A DNA stretch of 64,000 bases from DATKZH01 sp964475955 (GCA_964475955.1 CAYYZY010000017.1:1-64000), one strand, 5' to 3'; shown: positions 54,564-64,000, numbered from the stretch's first letter. Notes: generated from the letters alone by a model not told the origin. Numbers and translations: made by a program.

Positions 54564-54640
54564 GGGTGGGTCGAGCTCCGCGAGACCCACGCGGCCACAA
54601 AAGAAGCGCGTGGGGCTCGTACCTCGACCCACCCGACAGG
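54564..54640. repeat. GGGTGGGTCGA...TCGACCCACCC nested inverted repeat
   Basis: Outer arms GGGTGGGTCGA (54564-54574) and TCGACCCACCC (about 54624-54634) with an inner pair CGAGACCCACGC/GCGTGGGGCTCG between. The right half repeats the elements at 2-27 and 22686-22716. It lies between the stop of the preceding gene and the giant secreted protein. Confidence 0.75.
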
Positions 54641-54667
54641 CGACAATTGAACGTGGAGGATCGTTTC

Positions 54668-57600
54668 ATGGGTCTTGCGCATCTGCGGCTACAAGGGTTC
54701 GCGGCCCTGCTTCTCGCCCTGCTCGTCGTGCCGACGGCTTCGCACGGCGCGGCAGAGGGCGCCGCAAGCGGCCCCCTCGAACCGGCCGCCGTCGACAGGC
54801 CGTTGGTCGCCCATTGGAGCTTCGACGAAGCGTTCGGCAGCGCCTGCCGCGACCGCGGCCCCGGCGACTGCGATGCCTCGCCCGAGCGGGGCGCCGCCGG
54901 CCTGCGGCGCGTGCAGGGCCTTTTCGGCGGGGCGATGCGTTTCTCGGGCAGGCACATGCTCCGCGTTCCCAAAAAGCCCGAGTTTGGGGAGATGCCCGGC
55001 ATCGCCCTCTCGGCCTGGGTGATGCCCACGGAGTTCGAGAAGTACAACGAGATCTTCCGCAAGGACGACGAAGACCACCGCGTCCTCTTCTCGTTCCAGG
55101 AGGAGGGCACGATCCTCTCGCTCGGCCTCGACGTGGGCGGGTACGCGGAGTGCGACGCCGAGATCGACCCGGCCCTGCTGCTCGACGGCCGCTGGCACCA
55201 CTGCGCCGCCACGTTCGACGGCCGGCACATGCGCGTCTATCTCGATGGGAAGGAGCTTCGCTCGATCGAGCGGCCCGGCAAGATCACCGCCGGCGGCCCC
55301 GCGCCCGGCTGCATCGGCTCGTCCGACGGCGGCGAGTGCTTCCAGGGGACGATCGACGAGCTGCGCATCTTCGCCGACGCCCTCTCGGCCGACGAAATCG
55401 CCTGCATCCACGGGACCGGGCGCGACGCCGTGGCGCGCCTGTCGCAGCCGACTGAGGCCGACGAGCCCGAGGTCGACCGGCCGCTTCTGGCCCACTGGAC
55501 CTTCAACGAGCCGGGCCCCACCGCCGCGGTGCACGAGGCAACCGGGCAGGAAGGGCTCCACGTTCGGGCCGACCGGAGCCTGCCCCGTACCCGGGGCGTT
55601 CACGGCTCGGCCCTCGACCTGGCCGATGCGCACAAGCTGCCGGCGGCCGTCGGCCCGAAGCTTGAGGGGCTCTCGGCGATCACGTTCTCCGCGTGGGCCA
55701 GGCCGACCGATCTCGGCGGCTATCGCGAGATCTTCCGGCAGGAGTGCCCCGAGCGGCTGCTGTTCTCGTTCCAGCACAACGGGACGGTCCTGTCGCTGGG
55801 GCTGAACGTCGACGGCTACGAGGAGTGCGACGCCCGCATCGACCCCGCGCGCGTGCTCGACGGCGCCTGGCACCACTGCGCCGCCACGTTCGACGGGCGC
55901 ACGATGCGAGTCTATCTCGACGGCGAGGCAATCGCCGCCATGGAGCGGACCGGAACGCTGGCCACCGCCGCCGAGGCGCCCGGCTTCATCGGCTCCTCCC
56001 GCGGCACCGGCGAGTACTTCCAGGGCGCGCTCGACGACCTGCGCATCTACCGCGCCGCCCTGGAGCCGGCCGAGATCGCCGCGCTCTACCAGGGCGGGCT
56101 CGACTCGGTCGCCCGTTACGCGGAGGAACTGGAGAAGGAGCTGGCCGGCTTCTACGCGCCGAAGAGCACGCTGGGGGAAACGCTCGCCCACTCCCGGAAG
56201 ATGCTCGCCGAGGGCGACGTCCGGCTCAGCGCCGATCTGGCCGGCGTGCTGCTGACCAAGCTCCGCGCCCGCTTCCCCGACGACTACGAGCGGTTCATCG
56301 AGTGGACCGGGGCCAATCCCATCCGGTACCTGACCGCCGAAGACGAAGACTTCCTCATGAACGAGGCCCGGCGACTGGTCGACCTGATGGTCGAGTACAA
56401 GCCGCTGACCGAGGCCCAGTGGCAGAAGCAGACGCCCGACGAGCTCCGCAATTGGAAAGAAGTGGAGAGAATCGAGAAGCGGTTCCACGACCTCGTCGCC
56501 CGTGGCCCGGAAGCGCGTTTCTCGCCCGAGTGGATCGACGTCCTCTTCGCGGCGGGCGAGCGGATCGACTTCCGCCCCAAGGTCTCCGAGGCCGTGGCGC
56601 CGTACGTCCCTCCCGAAACGCCGCCGGTGAAAGACCTCACCGCGGAAGAGGCCCGCGAGGCGCTCCAGCGCGACTGGCTGCACCAGGCCGGCGGCAATCC
56701 CACGCCCGAGCGGATCCGAAACGAGATCGGCTGGGCCCGCGAGCTGGCCGAACGGATCCGGCGCGACGACGGCGCGTCGGTCGACTTCGCCGCGGAGCTG
56801 GCGGCCCTGGCGGAACTGGAGAAGCAGGCGGGCGCGCTGGCCGAGCCCGACGAGGATCTCTACCTCCGGGTGCGCCGGCTCAAGCGGCGGATCGCGCTGG
56901 CCAATCCCGTGGTCGACTTCGACAAGGTCCTCTACGTCGACATGCCCTTCCCGCAGGGCAAGGAATGGCCGCACGAAACCCGGCACCGGCTGGGCTACAT
57001 GGCGGTCCCCGGCGGGCGGCTGATGGTGCTCGAGGGGCTTTCGCCCGAGGGCAGGCTGCGAAAGCTGATGCCCAAGCCGCCGCTTCACGGCTCCTTCTGG
57101 CGGCCCGACCTGTCGTTCGACGCGAAGCGCGTCGTCTTCTGCTTCAAGCCGCACAACGAGAAGTCGTTCCACCTGTACGAGATCGGCGTCGACGGCGAGA
57201 ACCTGCGCCAACTGACCGACGGCCCCTTCGACGACTTCGACCCCGTCTACCTGCCCGACGGGGAGCACCTCCTCTTCTCCACCACGCGGGGGCACACGTA
57301 CGTCCGCTGCATGCCGCCGACCAACGCTTACGTGCTCGCCCGGTGCGACCGCGACGGCAAGAACATCTACCTCGTCTCCCGCAACAACGAGCCCGACTAC
57401 CTCCCCTCCGTGATGAACGACGGCCGCGTCATCTACACGCGGTGGGAATACACCGACAAGCCGCTCTGGCGCGCGCAGGCCCTGTGGACGATGAACCCGG
57501 ACGGCACCCAGGTGTCGACCTTCTGGGGCAACCAGACCGTATGGCCCGACCTCCTCAAAGACGCCCGCAGCATCCCCAACAGCCGCCGCGTGATGTTCAC

Positions 57601-58963
57601 CGGTAGCGCGCACCACAACTGGTTCAGCGGCTCGGTGGGAATCATCGATCCCGACGAGGGGTTCAACTTCCCGGACGGGCTGACCAAGGTGACCGCCGAC
57701 GTCCCCTGGCCCGAGAGCGGCAACGGGCCGGTCGACCCGGTCGAGTCGCCCCGATACCACGCCAGCGGCAGCTATGCGGGGTATTACTCGCCCTACCCGC
57801 TCGGCGAGCGGGACTTCCTCGTCTCGGCCAACCGGGCCGGCAAGTTCGTGCTCTACCTGATGGACGTCGACGGCAACCGCGAGCTCGTCTACGAGGGCAC
57901 GAACAACATCTTCCACGCCCTGCCGCTCAAGCCCCGGAAGCGGCCGCCCGTGCTGGTCGACCGCGTCGCCTGGCCCGACCGCGACCGGCCCGACGAGGTC
58001 AAGCCGGGCGTGCTCTACAGCAGCAACGTCTACCACGGGGCGCCGCCCGAACTGGAAGACAAAGCGAAGTACCTCCGCGTGCTCAACATCGAGCACAAGA
58101 CGTACACCTACTGGCACAAGCGGCCGTACCTGTCGACCGGGCCGGTGGTGTCGATCGTGCAGTCCGAAGGCGTCAAGCGGGTGCTCGGCACCGTCCCCAT
58201 CGACGACGACGGCTCCATCGCCTTCCGCGCCCCGCCCGGAATCCCGCTCCACTTCCAACTCCTCGACGAGGACTATCGGGCGCTTCAGACGATGCGGAGC
58301 TTCACCGGCGTGATGCCCGGCGAACGCCGCGGCTGCCTCGGCTGCCACGAGCTGCACAGCACCACGCCCCAACTCGAGGCGACCACGGCCTCCGTGTGGC
58401 GCAGCCCGCGCCCCATCACGCCGCCGCCCTGGGGACGGGAGACGGTGAGCTACGAGCGGTTCGTCCAGCCGGTCCTGGACCAATACTGCGGCAAGTGCCA
58501 CCAGGGCGACGGCGAAGCCCGCCAGAAGCTCGACCTCACCTTCCGGCCGGGGTTTTTGATCTTCAACGAGCCGTACGTCACCCTGACGGGCAAGCCCACG
58601 TGGGGCCGGCCGTACGACGCGCCCGAGGACCCGCCGCCCGGCTGGGGCATTGCCGGCATGTTGATGGTCGAGGCCTACGGCAAGACCGACCCGGCGGCGT
58701 ATCGCACGGCGCCGCCGATGACGGCGCTGTCGCTTCGGAGCAAGCTGATCGAGATCGCATCCAGGGGCGAGCACAACGACGTGCAGGTCGACCCGGCAAG
58801 CCTCCGCCGGCTGATCGCCTGGGTCGACACGATGTGCCCCTACCGCGGCGCCGAGGAGGTCCGCGCCCTCGCCGACCCCGAGTTCCAGGGCGTCGACTGG
58901 CTGGCCATCCGCCCCAAGATCCGAACCGCCCCCACCATCGTCCGCCCCGGCCCGGTAGACTGA
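54668..58963 (+). CDS. Giant secreted double-LamG, beta-propeller, di-CXXCH protein (hydrazine-synthase-alpha-like)
   Basis: 1431 residues; GGAGG eight bases before the ATG and a signal peptide (LLLALLVVPTASHG). Two LamG/concanavalin-type domains (about 40-265 and 272-482) are close copies (LVAHWSFDEAFG / LLAHWTFNEPGP; HHCAATFDGR twice). A helical region to about 745 precedes a TolB/HZS-alpha-like propeller (RLGYMAVPGGRLMVLEG, DFDPVYLPDGEHLLFSTTRG). Near the end are two CXXCH haem-type motifs, Cys1223-Cys1226-His1227 (GCLGCHE) and Cys1274-Cys1277-His1278 (CGKCHQG). In planctomycetes such proteins are thought to be periplasmic c-type cytochrome-like enzymes or carbohydrate-binding redox proteins. 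First of three related tandem genes. Confidence 0.85.
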   Translation: MGLAHLRLQGFAALLLALLVVPTASHGAAEGAASGPLEPAAVDRPLVAHWSFDEAFGSACRDRGPGDCDASPERGAAGLRRVQGLFGGAMRFSGRHMLRVPKKPEFGEMPGIALSAWVMPTEFEKYNEIFRKDDEDHRVLFSFQEEGTILSLGLDVGGYAECDAEIDPALLLDGRWHHCAATFDGRHMRVYLDGKELRSIERPGKITAGGPAPGCIGSSDGGECFQGTIDELRIFADALSADEIACIHGTGRDAVARLSQPTEADEPEVDRPLLAHWTFNEPGPTAAVHEATGQEGLHVRADRSLPRTRGVHGSALDLADAHKLPAAVGPKLEGLSAITFSAWARPTDLGGYREIFRQECPERLLFSFQHNGTVLSLGLNVDGYEECDARIDPARVLDGAWHHCAATFDGRTMRVYLDGEAIAAMERTGTLATAAEAPGFIGSSRGTGEYFQGALDDLRIYRAALEPAEIAALYQGGLDSVARYAEELEKELAGFYAPKSTLGETLAHSRKMLAEGDVRLSADLAGVLLTKLRARFPDDYERFIEWTGANPIRYLTAEDEDFLMNEARRLVDLMVEYKPLTEAQWQKQTPDELRNWKEVERIEKRFHDLVARGPEARFSPEWIDVLFAAGERIDFRPKVSEAVAPYVPPETPPVKDLTAEEAREALQRDWLHQAGGNPTPERIRNEIGWARELAERIRRDDGASVDFAAELAALAELEKQAGALAEPDEDLYLRVRRLKRRIALANPVVDFDKVLYVDMPFPQGKEWPHETRHRLGYMAVPGGRLMVLEGLSPEGRLRKLMPKPPLHGSFWRPDLSFDAKRVVFCFKPHNEKSFHLYEIGVDGENLRQLTDGPFDDFDPVYLPDGEHLLFSTTRGHTYVRCMPPTNAYVLARCDRDGKNIYLVSRNNEPDYLPSVMNDGRVIYTRWEYTDKPLWRAQALWTMNPDGTQVSTFWGNQTVWPDLLKDARSIPNSRRVMFTGSAHHNWFSGSVGIIDPDEGFNFPDGLTKVTADVPWPESGNGPVDPVESPRYHASGSYAGYYSPYPLGERDFLVSANRAGKFVLYLMDVDGNRELVYEGTNNIFHALPLKPRKRPPVLVDRVAWPDRDRPDEVKPGVLYSSNVYHGAPPELEDKAKYLRVLNIEHKTYTYWHKRPYLSTGPVVSIVQSEGVKRVLGTVPIDDDGSIAFRAPPGIPLHFQLLDEDYRALQTMRSFTGVMPGERRGCLGCHELHSTTPQLEATTASVWRSPRPITPPPWGRETVSYERFVQPVLDQYCGKCHQGDGEARQKLDLTFRPGFLIFNEPYVTLTGKPTWGRPYDAPEDPPPGWGIAGMLMVEAYGKTDPAAYRTAPPMTALSLRSKLIEIASRGEHNDVQVDPASLRRLIAWVDTMCPYRGAEEVRALADPEFQGVDWLAIRPKIRTAPTIVRPGPVD

Positions 58964-59341
58964 GCGGGGCCCCGCGTCGCCCAGTTCGCGCCGACGCGTT
59001 GCGGACTGCTCGACTACTCCATGCCGCTTCTGACCGGCGCTTTCCGCCCCGTTGCCCGGCAACACCGAAGAACGTGCGAATGCATCAGTTGGAGTAGCAG
59101 ATGGAGTAGCAGAGCACTTACCGGAGGCTCGTCGATGGCACGCGTGCGGGCGCTGCGCGTCGTAAGGAGGCCTGCGCCCGGTCGCGACACCCCGCATGGC
59201 AATCGCCCCCTCCCCCGCCAAACCCTTTCCCGCCAAGCACTTGCGATCCCCACGCGGGCTTGATGCGCCCCTGCGGCCCAGGCTATAATCGGAGCCGAGT
59301 TCGAGGGGCGCCCGGGTCAACTGACGACGAAGGAGAGGCAC
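58964..59341. other. Spacer with promoter for the second giant gene
   Basis: No gene. A perfect palindrome GCGGGGCCCCGC sits right after the stop (58964-58975). GGAGTAGCAGAT is directly repeated near 59091. It also holds the promoter at 59260. Confidence 0.45.
59260..59289 (+). promoter_or_regulatory. Sigma-70-type promoter before the second giant gene
   Basis: TTGATG (59260-59265) and a consensus TATAAT (59284-59289) with an 18-base spacer, 52 bases before the ATG at 59342. The gene is thus probably transcribed on its own. Confidence 0.5.
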
Positions 59342-62242
59342 ATGCTGCCACCGGCCGCGGATCGGGTACTCAAGGGGATGCTCCTCGGCGCGACGCTCCT
59401 CGCCTTCGCGCCCACCGGCAGCGTCGCCAAGCCGAAGGAAGCGGGCCCGCTGGCCGCCAAGTACGCCGCGGCCGTGAAGTCGGCCGATTGCGGGCAGGTG
59501 GCCGCGCAGTTGGCGCGCCACGTGAAGACCGACGCGGCGCCCGACGCCCTCGACGCCTTCGCCCTCGCGCTGGCTGCCGAGGAGGCCCGCGCACCGTCCG
59601 TCCTTGAGGCGCTCCTTAACGACGGCTCGGCGGTCGACCCGGCCGCCGTCGCCGAGGTGCTCTGGCGGATCGCCCAGCGGGACGGGCTCTCCGACGATCT
59701 GGCCGCCATGGCCGCGGGGCTTCTGGACCACGACGACCCGTTCGTCCGCGCCCTGGCCGAGTGGGCCATTGCCACCAAGGTGGGGCGCGAGAACGGCGGC
59801 CAGGAAATCCGCTGGCCGCGCCCCGATCCCCCCGAATGGTTCGCCCGTTGGCTCCGGCTCGACGCCGACGCTTTCCTCGAGGCCGACTACGCCCGGCTGG
59901 CCGTGGTGTGGAACATCCACTACCGCGGCGAGAAACTGCTCAGTTCCGTCGGCGCGATCATCCGTCGGGCCGAGGGGGCCGCCTCCGAGGCGCGGCGGTC
60001 GGCCTCGCCGGAAAGCCGGGCGATGGTGCGGCGCCAATTGGACGAGCTCGCCGCGATCCGGGAGCGGCTCGCCCGGCGCGTCGAAGGGGCGCCCGGCGAC
60101 CTGACGGGCCATCGGCGTCTCTGGCTGGCGGCCCGTCGCGCGGCCCGGCCCATCGTGATGGCCAACCCGGCGCTCGACTTCGACCGCCTGGCGTTCATCC
60201 TCCGCCACCCGGCCCATTCGCACCGCAACATCACGGGCTCGCAGTATCCGTGGTGCCACAAGCCGGGCGGCGACGTCTGCGTCAAGGCGGGGCTCGATCC
60301 CGACGACGAGGTCCGCGGCGTGCTGGCCGGGCGGCTCGGCCCAGGGCACGTCCACGGCATGGACCTCTGGTGGGACGCCGACCGCGTCGTTTTCGCCTAC
60401 GCCAGGCAGCCCGACTGGCCCCCCGAGTGGGACGCGGTGCGCGGCAACGACGTCTTCCGCCTCCGCGCCGAGCAGGAGCCGACGCACCTCTACGAGATCG
60501 ACCTCGACGGCACCGGCCTCCGCCAGGTGACCGACCATCCGTACTGGAGCGACTTCGAGCCGACCTACTGCGCCGACGGCACGATCGCGTTCTCTTCCGA
60601 TCGCTCGGGCCGCTCGTCGGAATGCGGCCGGTTCTCGGCCGACCATACGGTGATCAACGTCTACGCCGTCTCGCCGGACGGGAAGAACCTGCGCCGCCTC
60701 AGCGACAACAAGGACATCGACCGCTACCCGCACAGCCTCGACAACGGCCTCATCGCTTACACCCGGTGGGAATACCAGGAGCGGCATTTTTTCGAGGTGC
60801 ACGCCGTCTGGCAGGTCCGGCCCGACGGCACCAAGGCCGACGCCGTCTTCAACCAGCACATGCGGGCCCCGTACGGCCTGCGCGACACGCGCTCGATCCC
60901 CGGCGGCTCGAAGCTGGTTTCGATCGCCACGGGCCACCACACGTTCGCGTACGGCCCCGTGGTCGTGGTCGACCCGACCCGCGGCATCAACGAGCCGGGG
61001 GCGATCCGGAGCGTCACGCCGCACACGCTCCCGCAGGAAGGCCCCCCGCCCGGCAAGGCCGTGCCCGAGGGAGGCGTGCCCGACCGGGGCGGAGTGTACC
61101 AAACGCCCTGGGCCCTTTCGGAGCGTTGCTTCCTGGCGTCGTATTCGCACGCGCGTCCGCCCTCCGGCACGGGCGGCGGCGACAATGCCAACGGGTTCGC
61201 GCTCTACGTAATCGACGCCTGGGGCAACAAGGAGCTGATCCACCGCGATCCGATCTACTCCTGCGCGTTTCCCATCCCGGTGAAGAAACGCCGCCGCCCG
61301 CCGATCCTGCCCGACACGACCGAGCCGACCCGGGCGCTGGCCACCTGCTACGTGAGCGACGTTTACCACGGGCTGGAGGGCGTGCCGCGGGGCGAGGTGA
61401 AGTACCTGCGCATCTCGCAGCGGATCGGGTGGCCGCTCGACGACGAAGTCGGGGCCATGCGATGGATCCCCGGCAACGCCTGGGAGCGGAAGTTCGGCTT
61501 CTGGGCGTGGGCCCCGGTCCGCGTCATCGGCGAGGTGCCCGTCGAGGCCGACGGCTCCGCCCACTTCCAGGTGCCGGCCGACGCGGCCGTCTACTTCCAG
61601 ACGCTCGACGAGCGCCACATGGAACTCCGCCGCATGCGGAGCCACATCAGCTTCCAGCCGGGCGAAGCGCGCGGGTGCCTCGGCTGCCACGAAACCAAGG
61701 CGAAAAGCCCGGCCGCCCAGTGGGGCACGCCGTCGGCCATGGCCCGGGAGCCCGATCGGCCCACGCCGCCGCCCTGGGGCGCGGAAAGGCTGCTCGGCTA
61801 CGAGTGGCTCATCCAGCCGATCCTCGACCGGCACTGCGTGCGTTGCCACGGGCGGGACGAGCCGGAGGGCGGCGTCGACCTCTCGGGCGCCGTGGCCCAC
61901 GACGGCTTCTACCAGTCGTTCCGCACGCTGTTCGGCAAGGCGCCGGGGGGCGGGAAGGAGTCGCCGTTGTTCGTCTCCGTGTCGAACCGGTTCGACGGCG
62001 CGGCCGTCACGCAACCGGGGCAGTTCGGCTCGCACAAGAGCCGGCTGATCGACGCGATCCTCGACGACCTGCACCGCAAGGAGGTCCGGCTGGACGACGA
62101 CGAGTGGCTCGCCCTGGTCACCTGGATCGACGCCAACGCCCCCTACTACGACACCTTCTTCAACCGCCGCCCCCCCGACGGCGGCGAGCCGCGCCGCAAC
62201 GTGCAGATTGACCTGACGAGTAGGTTCACGTCGAATGAATGA
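59342..62242 (+). CDS. Secreted beta-propeller di-CXXCH protein, paralogue of the preceding gene (no LamG)
   Basis: 966 residues; AAGGAG before the ATG and a signal segment (LLGATLLAFAPTGSVA). A helical N-terminal part with a HEAT-like stretch (LLDHDDPFVRALAEWAIATKV) leads to the HZS-alpha-like propeller (about 270-770; TYCADGTIAFSSDRSG, IDRYPHSLDNGLIAYTRWEY). Two CXXCH motifs, Cys779-Cys782-His783 (GCLGCHETK) and Cys832-Cys835-His836 (CVRCHGR), lie in the same places as in the upstream paralogue. The spacing between the two haem motifs is nearly the same in both proteins. The C-terminus is a helix with WLALVTWIDANAPYYDTFF. Substrate unknown. Confidence 0.85.
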   Translation: MLPPAADRVLKGMLLGATLLAFAPTGSVAKPKEAGPLAAKYAAAVKSADCGQVAAQLARHVKTDAAPDALDAFALALAAEEARAPSVLEALLNDGSAVDPAAVAEVLWRIAQRDGLSDDLAAMAAGLLDHDDPFVRALAEWAIATKVGRENGGQEIRWPRPDPPEWFARWLRLDADAFLEADYARLAVVWNIHYRGEKLLSSVGAIIRRAEGAASEARRSASPESRAMVRRQLDELAAIRERLARRVEGAPGDLTGHRRLWLAARRAARPIVMANPALDFDRLAFILRHPAHSHRNITGSQYPWCHKPGGDVCVKAGLDPDDEVRGVLAGRLGPGHVHGMDLWWDADRVVFAYARQPDWPPEWDAVRGNDVFRLRAEQEPTHLYEIDLDGTGLRQVTDHPYWSDFEPTYCADGTIAFSSDRSGRSSECGRFSADHTVINVYAVSPDGKNLRRLSDNKDIDRYPHSLDNGLIAYTRWEYQERHFFEVHAVWQVRPDGTKADAVFNQHMRAPYGLRDTRSIPGGSKLVSIATGHHTFAYGPVVVVDPTRGINEPGAIRSVTPHTLPQEGPPPGKAVPEGGVPDRGGVYQTPWALSERCFLASYSHARPPSGTGGGDNANGFALYVIDAWGNKELIHRDPIYSCAFPIPVKKRRRPPILPDTTEPTRALATCYVSDVYHGLEGVPRGEVKYLRISQRIGWPLDDEVGAMRWIPGNAWERKFGFWAWAPVRVIGEVPVEADGSAHFQVPADAAVYFQTLDERHMELRRMRSHISFQPGEARGCLGCHETKAKSPAAQWGTPSAMAREPDRPTPPPWGAERLLGYEWLIQPILDRHCVRCHGRDEPEGGVDLSGAVAHDGFYQSFRTLFGKAPGGGKESPLFVSVSNRFDGAAVTQPGQFGSHKSRLIDAILDDLHRKEVRLDDDEWLALVTWIDANAPYYDTFFNRRPPDGGEPRRNVQIDLTSRFTSNE

Positions 62243-62641
62243 CCGGGAGTTCATGGGAAGTGAGTGCACAGGAGTCGGCGCGGAGTGAATGAACACGATT
62301 TCTCGGGGAGTGAATCGACAGGAGGGAACGGAGGCAACAGACAGTGCAGTAGTCCGGCCGAATGAAGTGGCCAAGTGTGGAACTGAGGAGATTGGCGGAT
62401 GAGTGTGAAAATGCCGATAGCCGGTGAGCTTGTTCCCGAAACATCCACCTCCCCAATTACCTGTTATCCCTTGCCCTTTCTTCATTCCATTTCGTCCTGT
62501 CTCGGCCCCCTTCCGATCGCCAAATACTCACCAACTTCTTTCCTCCGTTCCCTCTGCTTCCTCCTGTTCAAAATGCCCCAAACTTGAACTCCGAAATCCC
62601 GAAGTGATTGCCAAGCCGCTGCCCGGCTGAGAGGAGCACGG
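62243..62641. other. AT-richer spacer with degenerate AGTGAATGAACACGA-type units
   Basis: No gene. From about 62250 to 62340 there are imperfect units of about 35 bases sharing GGGAGT-, AGTGAATGAACACG- and -GACAGGAGGG elements. The base composition is visibly less GC-rich than in the flanking genes. A good GAGGAG precedes the next gene. Confidence 0.45.
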
Positions 62642-64000
62642 ATGAAGACCTTCCGTCCTTTCCTGCGTTTCCCGTCGATCCACCTTGCCTTCCTGTTCCC
62701 CCTGTTGCTTTCAGGAACCGCCCGGGCGATGCCGGTTCGCGACGGGGTGGTGCTGCACCTCGACGCCGACGACGCCGCCTCGGTCACGCGGGACGCCGCC
62801 GGCTACGTGAGCCGCTGGGCCGACAGGTCGGACGGCGAGAACCACGCCGAGCAGGCCGAGTCGACGGCCCGGCCGCAGTACGTGCCCGAAGCGCTCGGCG
62901 GCAGGGCCGTCGTCCGCTTCGGCGGCGGCGAATTCCTCAACCTCGGCCGGCCCGAGCCGCTCGACTTCCGGCCGGGAGAGCCGTTCACGGTCGCCGTCGT
63001 CTACGCCGTCCGCGGGAAGAACTGTGGCACGCTGCTGGCCAAGGGCGGCGGGTCGGCCGGCCAGCGGGCCTACCAGTTCTACGCCGCGCCGGGGCGCAGC
63101 GGGGCGATCACCTACGGCGTGATGCGCGAAAGCCCCCGCGCCACCGAGCGGAACATCGCGCTGGCCACCTGCGACGGCTCGCAGGCCGAGGTCCTCGTCA
63201 ACGGCACGCCTGCGCTGGCGTTCAACACGGCCCGCGGGCACTCGGCCGTCGACGTGCTCATCGGCGCCCGCCGGGCGGGGGCCGACAACACCGGCACGGC
63301 CTACCCCTTCAAGGGCGACGTGGCCGAGATCGTCGTCTACAACCGGGCCTTGGGCCGCGAGGAGCTGCGGCGACTGGGCGACTACCTCAAGAAGAAGTAC
63401 GCGCTGGAGGCCGCCTACGTCGATCCCGACGACGCGGCCGCGCTCGTCGGCCTCTTGGCCACGCCCGAGGCCCCGGCCCGGCTCGACATGCTGGCCACGG
63501 CCGTCATCCGCCTCGGCGACGCGGCCGTGCCCGAACTCGACGCGCTCATGAAGCGGAATCCCCAGGCGGCGCCGAACGTGGCCGAGTTGCTGGCGCGCCT
63601 CGCCGAGAAGAACGGCCTCTCGGCACCGCTGGCCGAGGTGGCCGCCGGCCTGCTGGGCCACGACGACCCGTTCGTCCGCGGCCTCGCCGAATGGGCGATC
63701 GCGATGAAGGTCGGCGGCGAGAACGCCGGGCAGGAGATCGTCTGGCCCGTGGCCGACCCGCCCGACTGGTACCGGGCCTGGTCGGCCCTCCCGGCCGACG
63801 CCCTCCTCGAGGCCGACTGGGTCCGCCAGGCCGCCAGCCGCCGGATCCACCGCGAGCGCGCCAAGCTGGCGGCCTCGGTCGACGAGATGATCGACCGGGC
63901 CGAGCGCATGCAGGCGGACTTCGAGGAGAGCCGTGCGACGGATGCCCGGCCGATCGACGACGACCTGGCCGCGCTGCGGGCGGTGGCCGACGAACTCGAT
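62642..64000 (+). CDS. Third LamG/HZS-alpha-like secreted paralogue, truncated by the window edge
   Basis: At least 453 residues, running off the right edge. GAGGAG precedes ATG 62642 and a signal peptide (IHLAFLFPLLLSGTARA) follows. A LamG/concanavalin-type domain covers about residues 32-245 (GVVLHLDADDAASV; FKGDVAEIVVYNRALGREEL). From about residue 255 a HEAT-like segment is close to the preceding paralogue (LLGHDDPFVRGLAEWAIAMKV against LLDHDDPFVRALAEWAIATKV), followed by PPDWYRAW. It is therefore a third tandem copy, combining LamG with the body of its neighbour. Haem motifs would lie beyond the window. Confidence 0.85.
   Translation, partial: MKTFRPFLRFPSIHLAFLFPLLLSGTARAMPVRDGVVLHLDADDAASVTRDAAGYVSRWADRSDGENHAEQAESTARPQYVPEALGGRAVVRFGGGEFLNLGRPEPLDFRPGEPFTVAVVYAVRGKNCGTLLAKGGGSAGQRAYQFYAAPGRSGAITYGVMRESPRATERNIALATCDGSQAEVLVNGTPALAFNTARGHSAVDVLIGARRAGADNTGTAYPFKGDVAEIVVYNRALGREELRRLGDYLKKKYALEAAYVDPDDAAALVGLLATPEAPARLDMLATAVIRLGDAAVPELDALMKRNPQAAPNVAELLARLAEKNGLSAPLAEVAAGLLGHDDPFVRGLAEWAIAMKVGGENAGQEIVWPVADPPDWYRAWSALPADALLEADWVRQAASRRIHRERAKLAASVDEMIDRAERMQADFEESRATDARPIDDDLAALRAVADELD

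Noticed and set aside
54689..62485. Very long open frame on the minus strand opposite the giant secreted genes
   Set aside because: It is the mirror of GC-rich third codon positions in the plus-strand genes. Composition is Val/Arg/Gly-rich, no domain is visible, and the plus-strand products have signal peptides and motifs.

Overview
The window is a GC-rich chromosomal segment. Its gene content points to a planctomycete, probably of the Pirellulales type and possibly a metagenome-assembled genome. The evidence is: large secreted proteins combining LamG, beta-propeller and CXXCH motifs (hydrazine-synthase-alpha-like); Tat-exported Gfo/Idh/MocA and molybdopterin proteins; a sulfatase and a GH36 glycosidase; a Uma2 protein; hopanoid genes; a K+-type membrane pyrophosphatase; and a small membrane protein with the planctomycete-style FSLRTLLL start. 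No rRNA, tRNA or CRISPR array was seen. The phylum is an inference from gene families, not from a marker gene.

Layout. 0-5 kb: a minus-strand trio (DapA-like aldolase and two translationally coupled amidohydrolases), a divergent Uma2 gene with an almost leaderless promoter, and xylA. 5-17.3 kb: a long minus-strand cluster read from 17285 to 5020. It encodes a secreted alpha/alpha-toroid protein, a TonB-like membrane protein, ExbB, two ExbDs (one with a zinc ribbon), a membrane-anchored TPR/PQQ propeller, a TPR plus family-5 solute-binding protein without ABC partners, and a secreted protein. This looks like a proton-motive-force-driven envelope machine of unknown purpose and is the best candidate for an undescribed system. 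18-22.6 kb: hopanoid genes shc-hpnH-hpnG. 22.8-34 kb: a TPR protein, a metacaspase remnant without its catalytic cysteine, an M14 peptidase whose leader has absorbed repeat DNA, a Gly-rich secreted protein, a membrane pyrophosphatase with a large insertion, a sulfite-oxidase-fold protein and Bcp. 34-36.5 kb: rsfS-argS.

36.5-54 kb is the plastic part. Spacers hold several families of perfect inverted repeats. Genes here are broken: a truncated IS630 abutting a group-II-intron-like RNA region, a TPR tail directly behind the OPT transporter stop codon, and a sulfatase with an 86-bp tandem duplication and a deletion. Intact genes between them include a FadR-type regulator with a good promoter, a Gfo/Idh/MocA oxidoreductase, GH36, RecQ and an N-formylglutamate amidohydrolase family member. 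54.6-64 kb: a tandem set of three related giant secreted proteins; the first two carry two CXXCH motifs each and the third runs off the window.

Start codons were chosen from Shine-Dalgarno spacing, export signals and overlaps with neighbours. Residue positions inside proteins are approximate unless given as exact residue numbers. Several of the lesions (tandem duplication, internal deletions) could be assembly errors, and this is stated where relevant.
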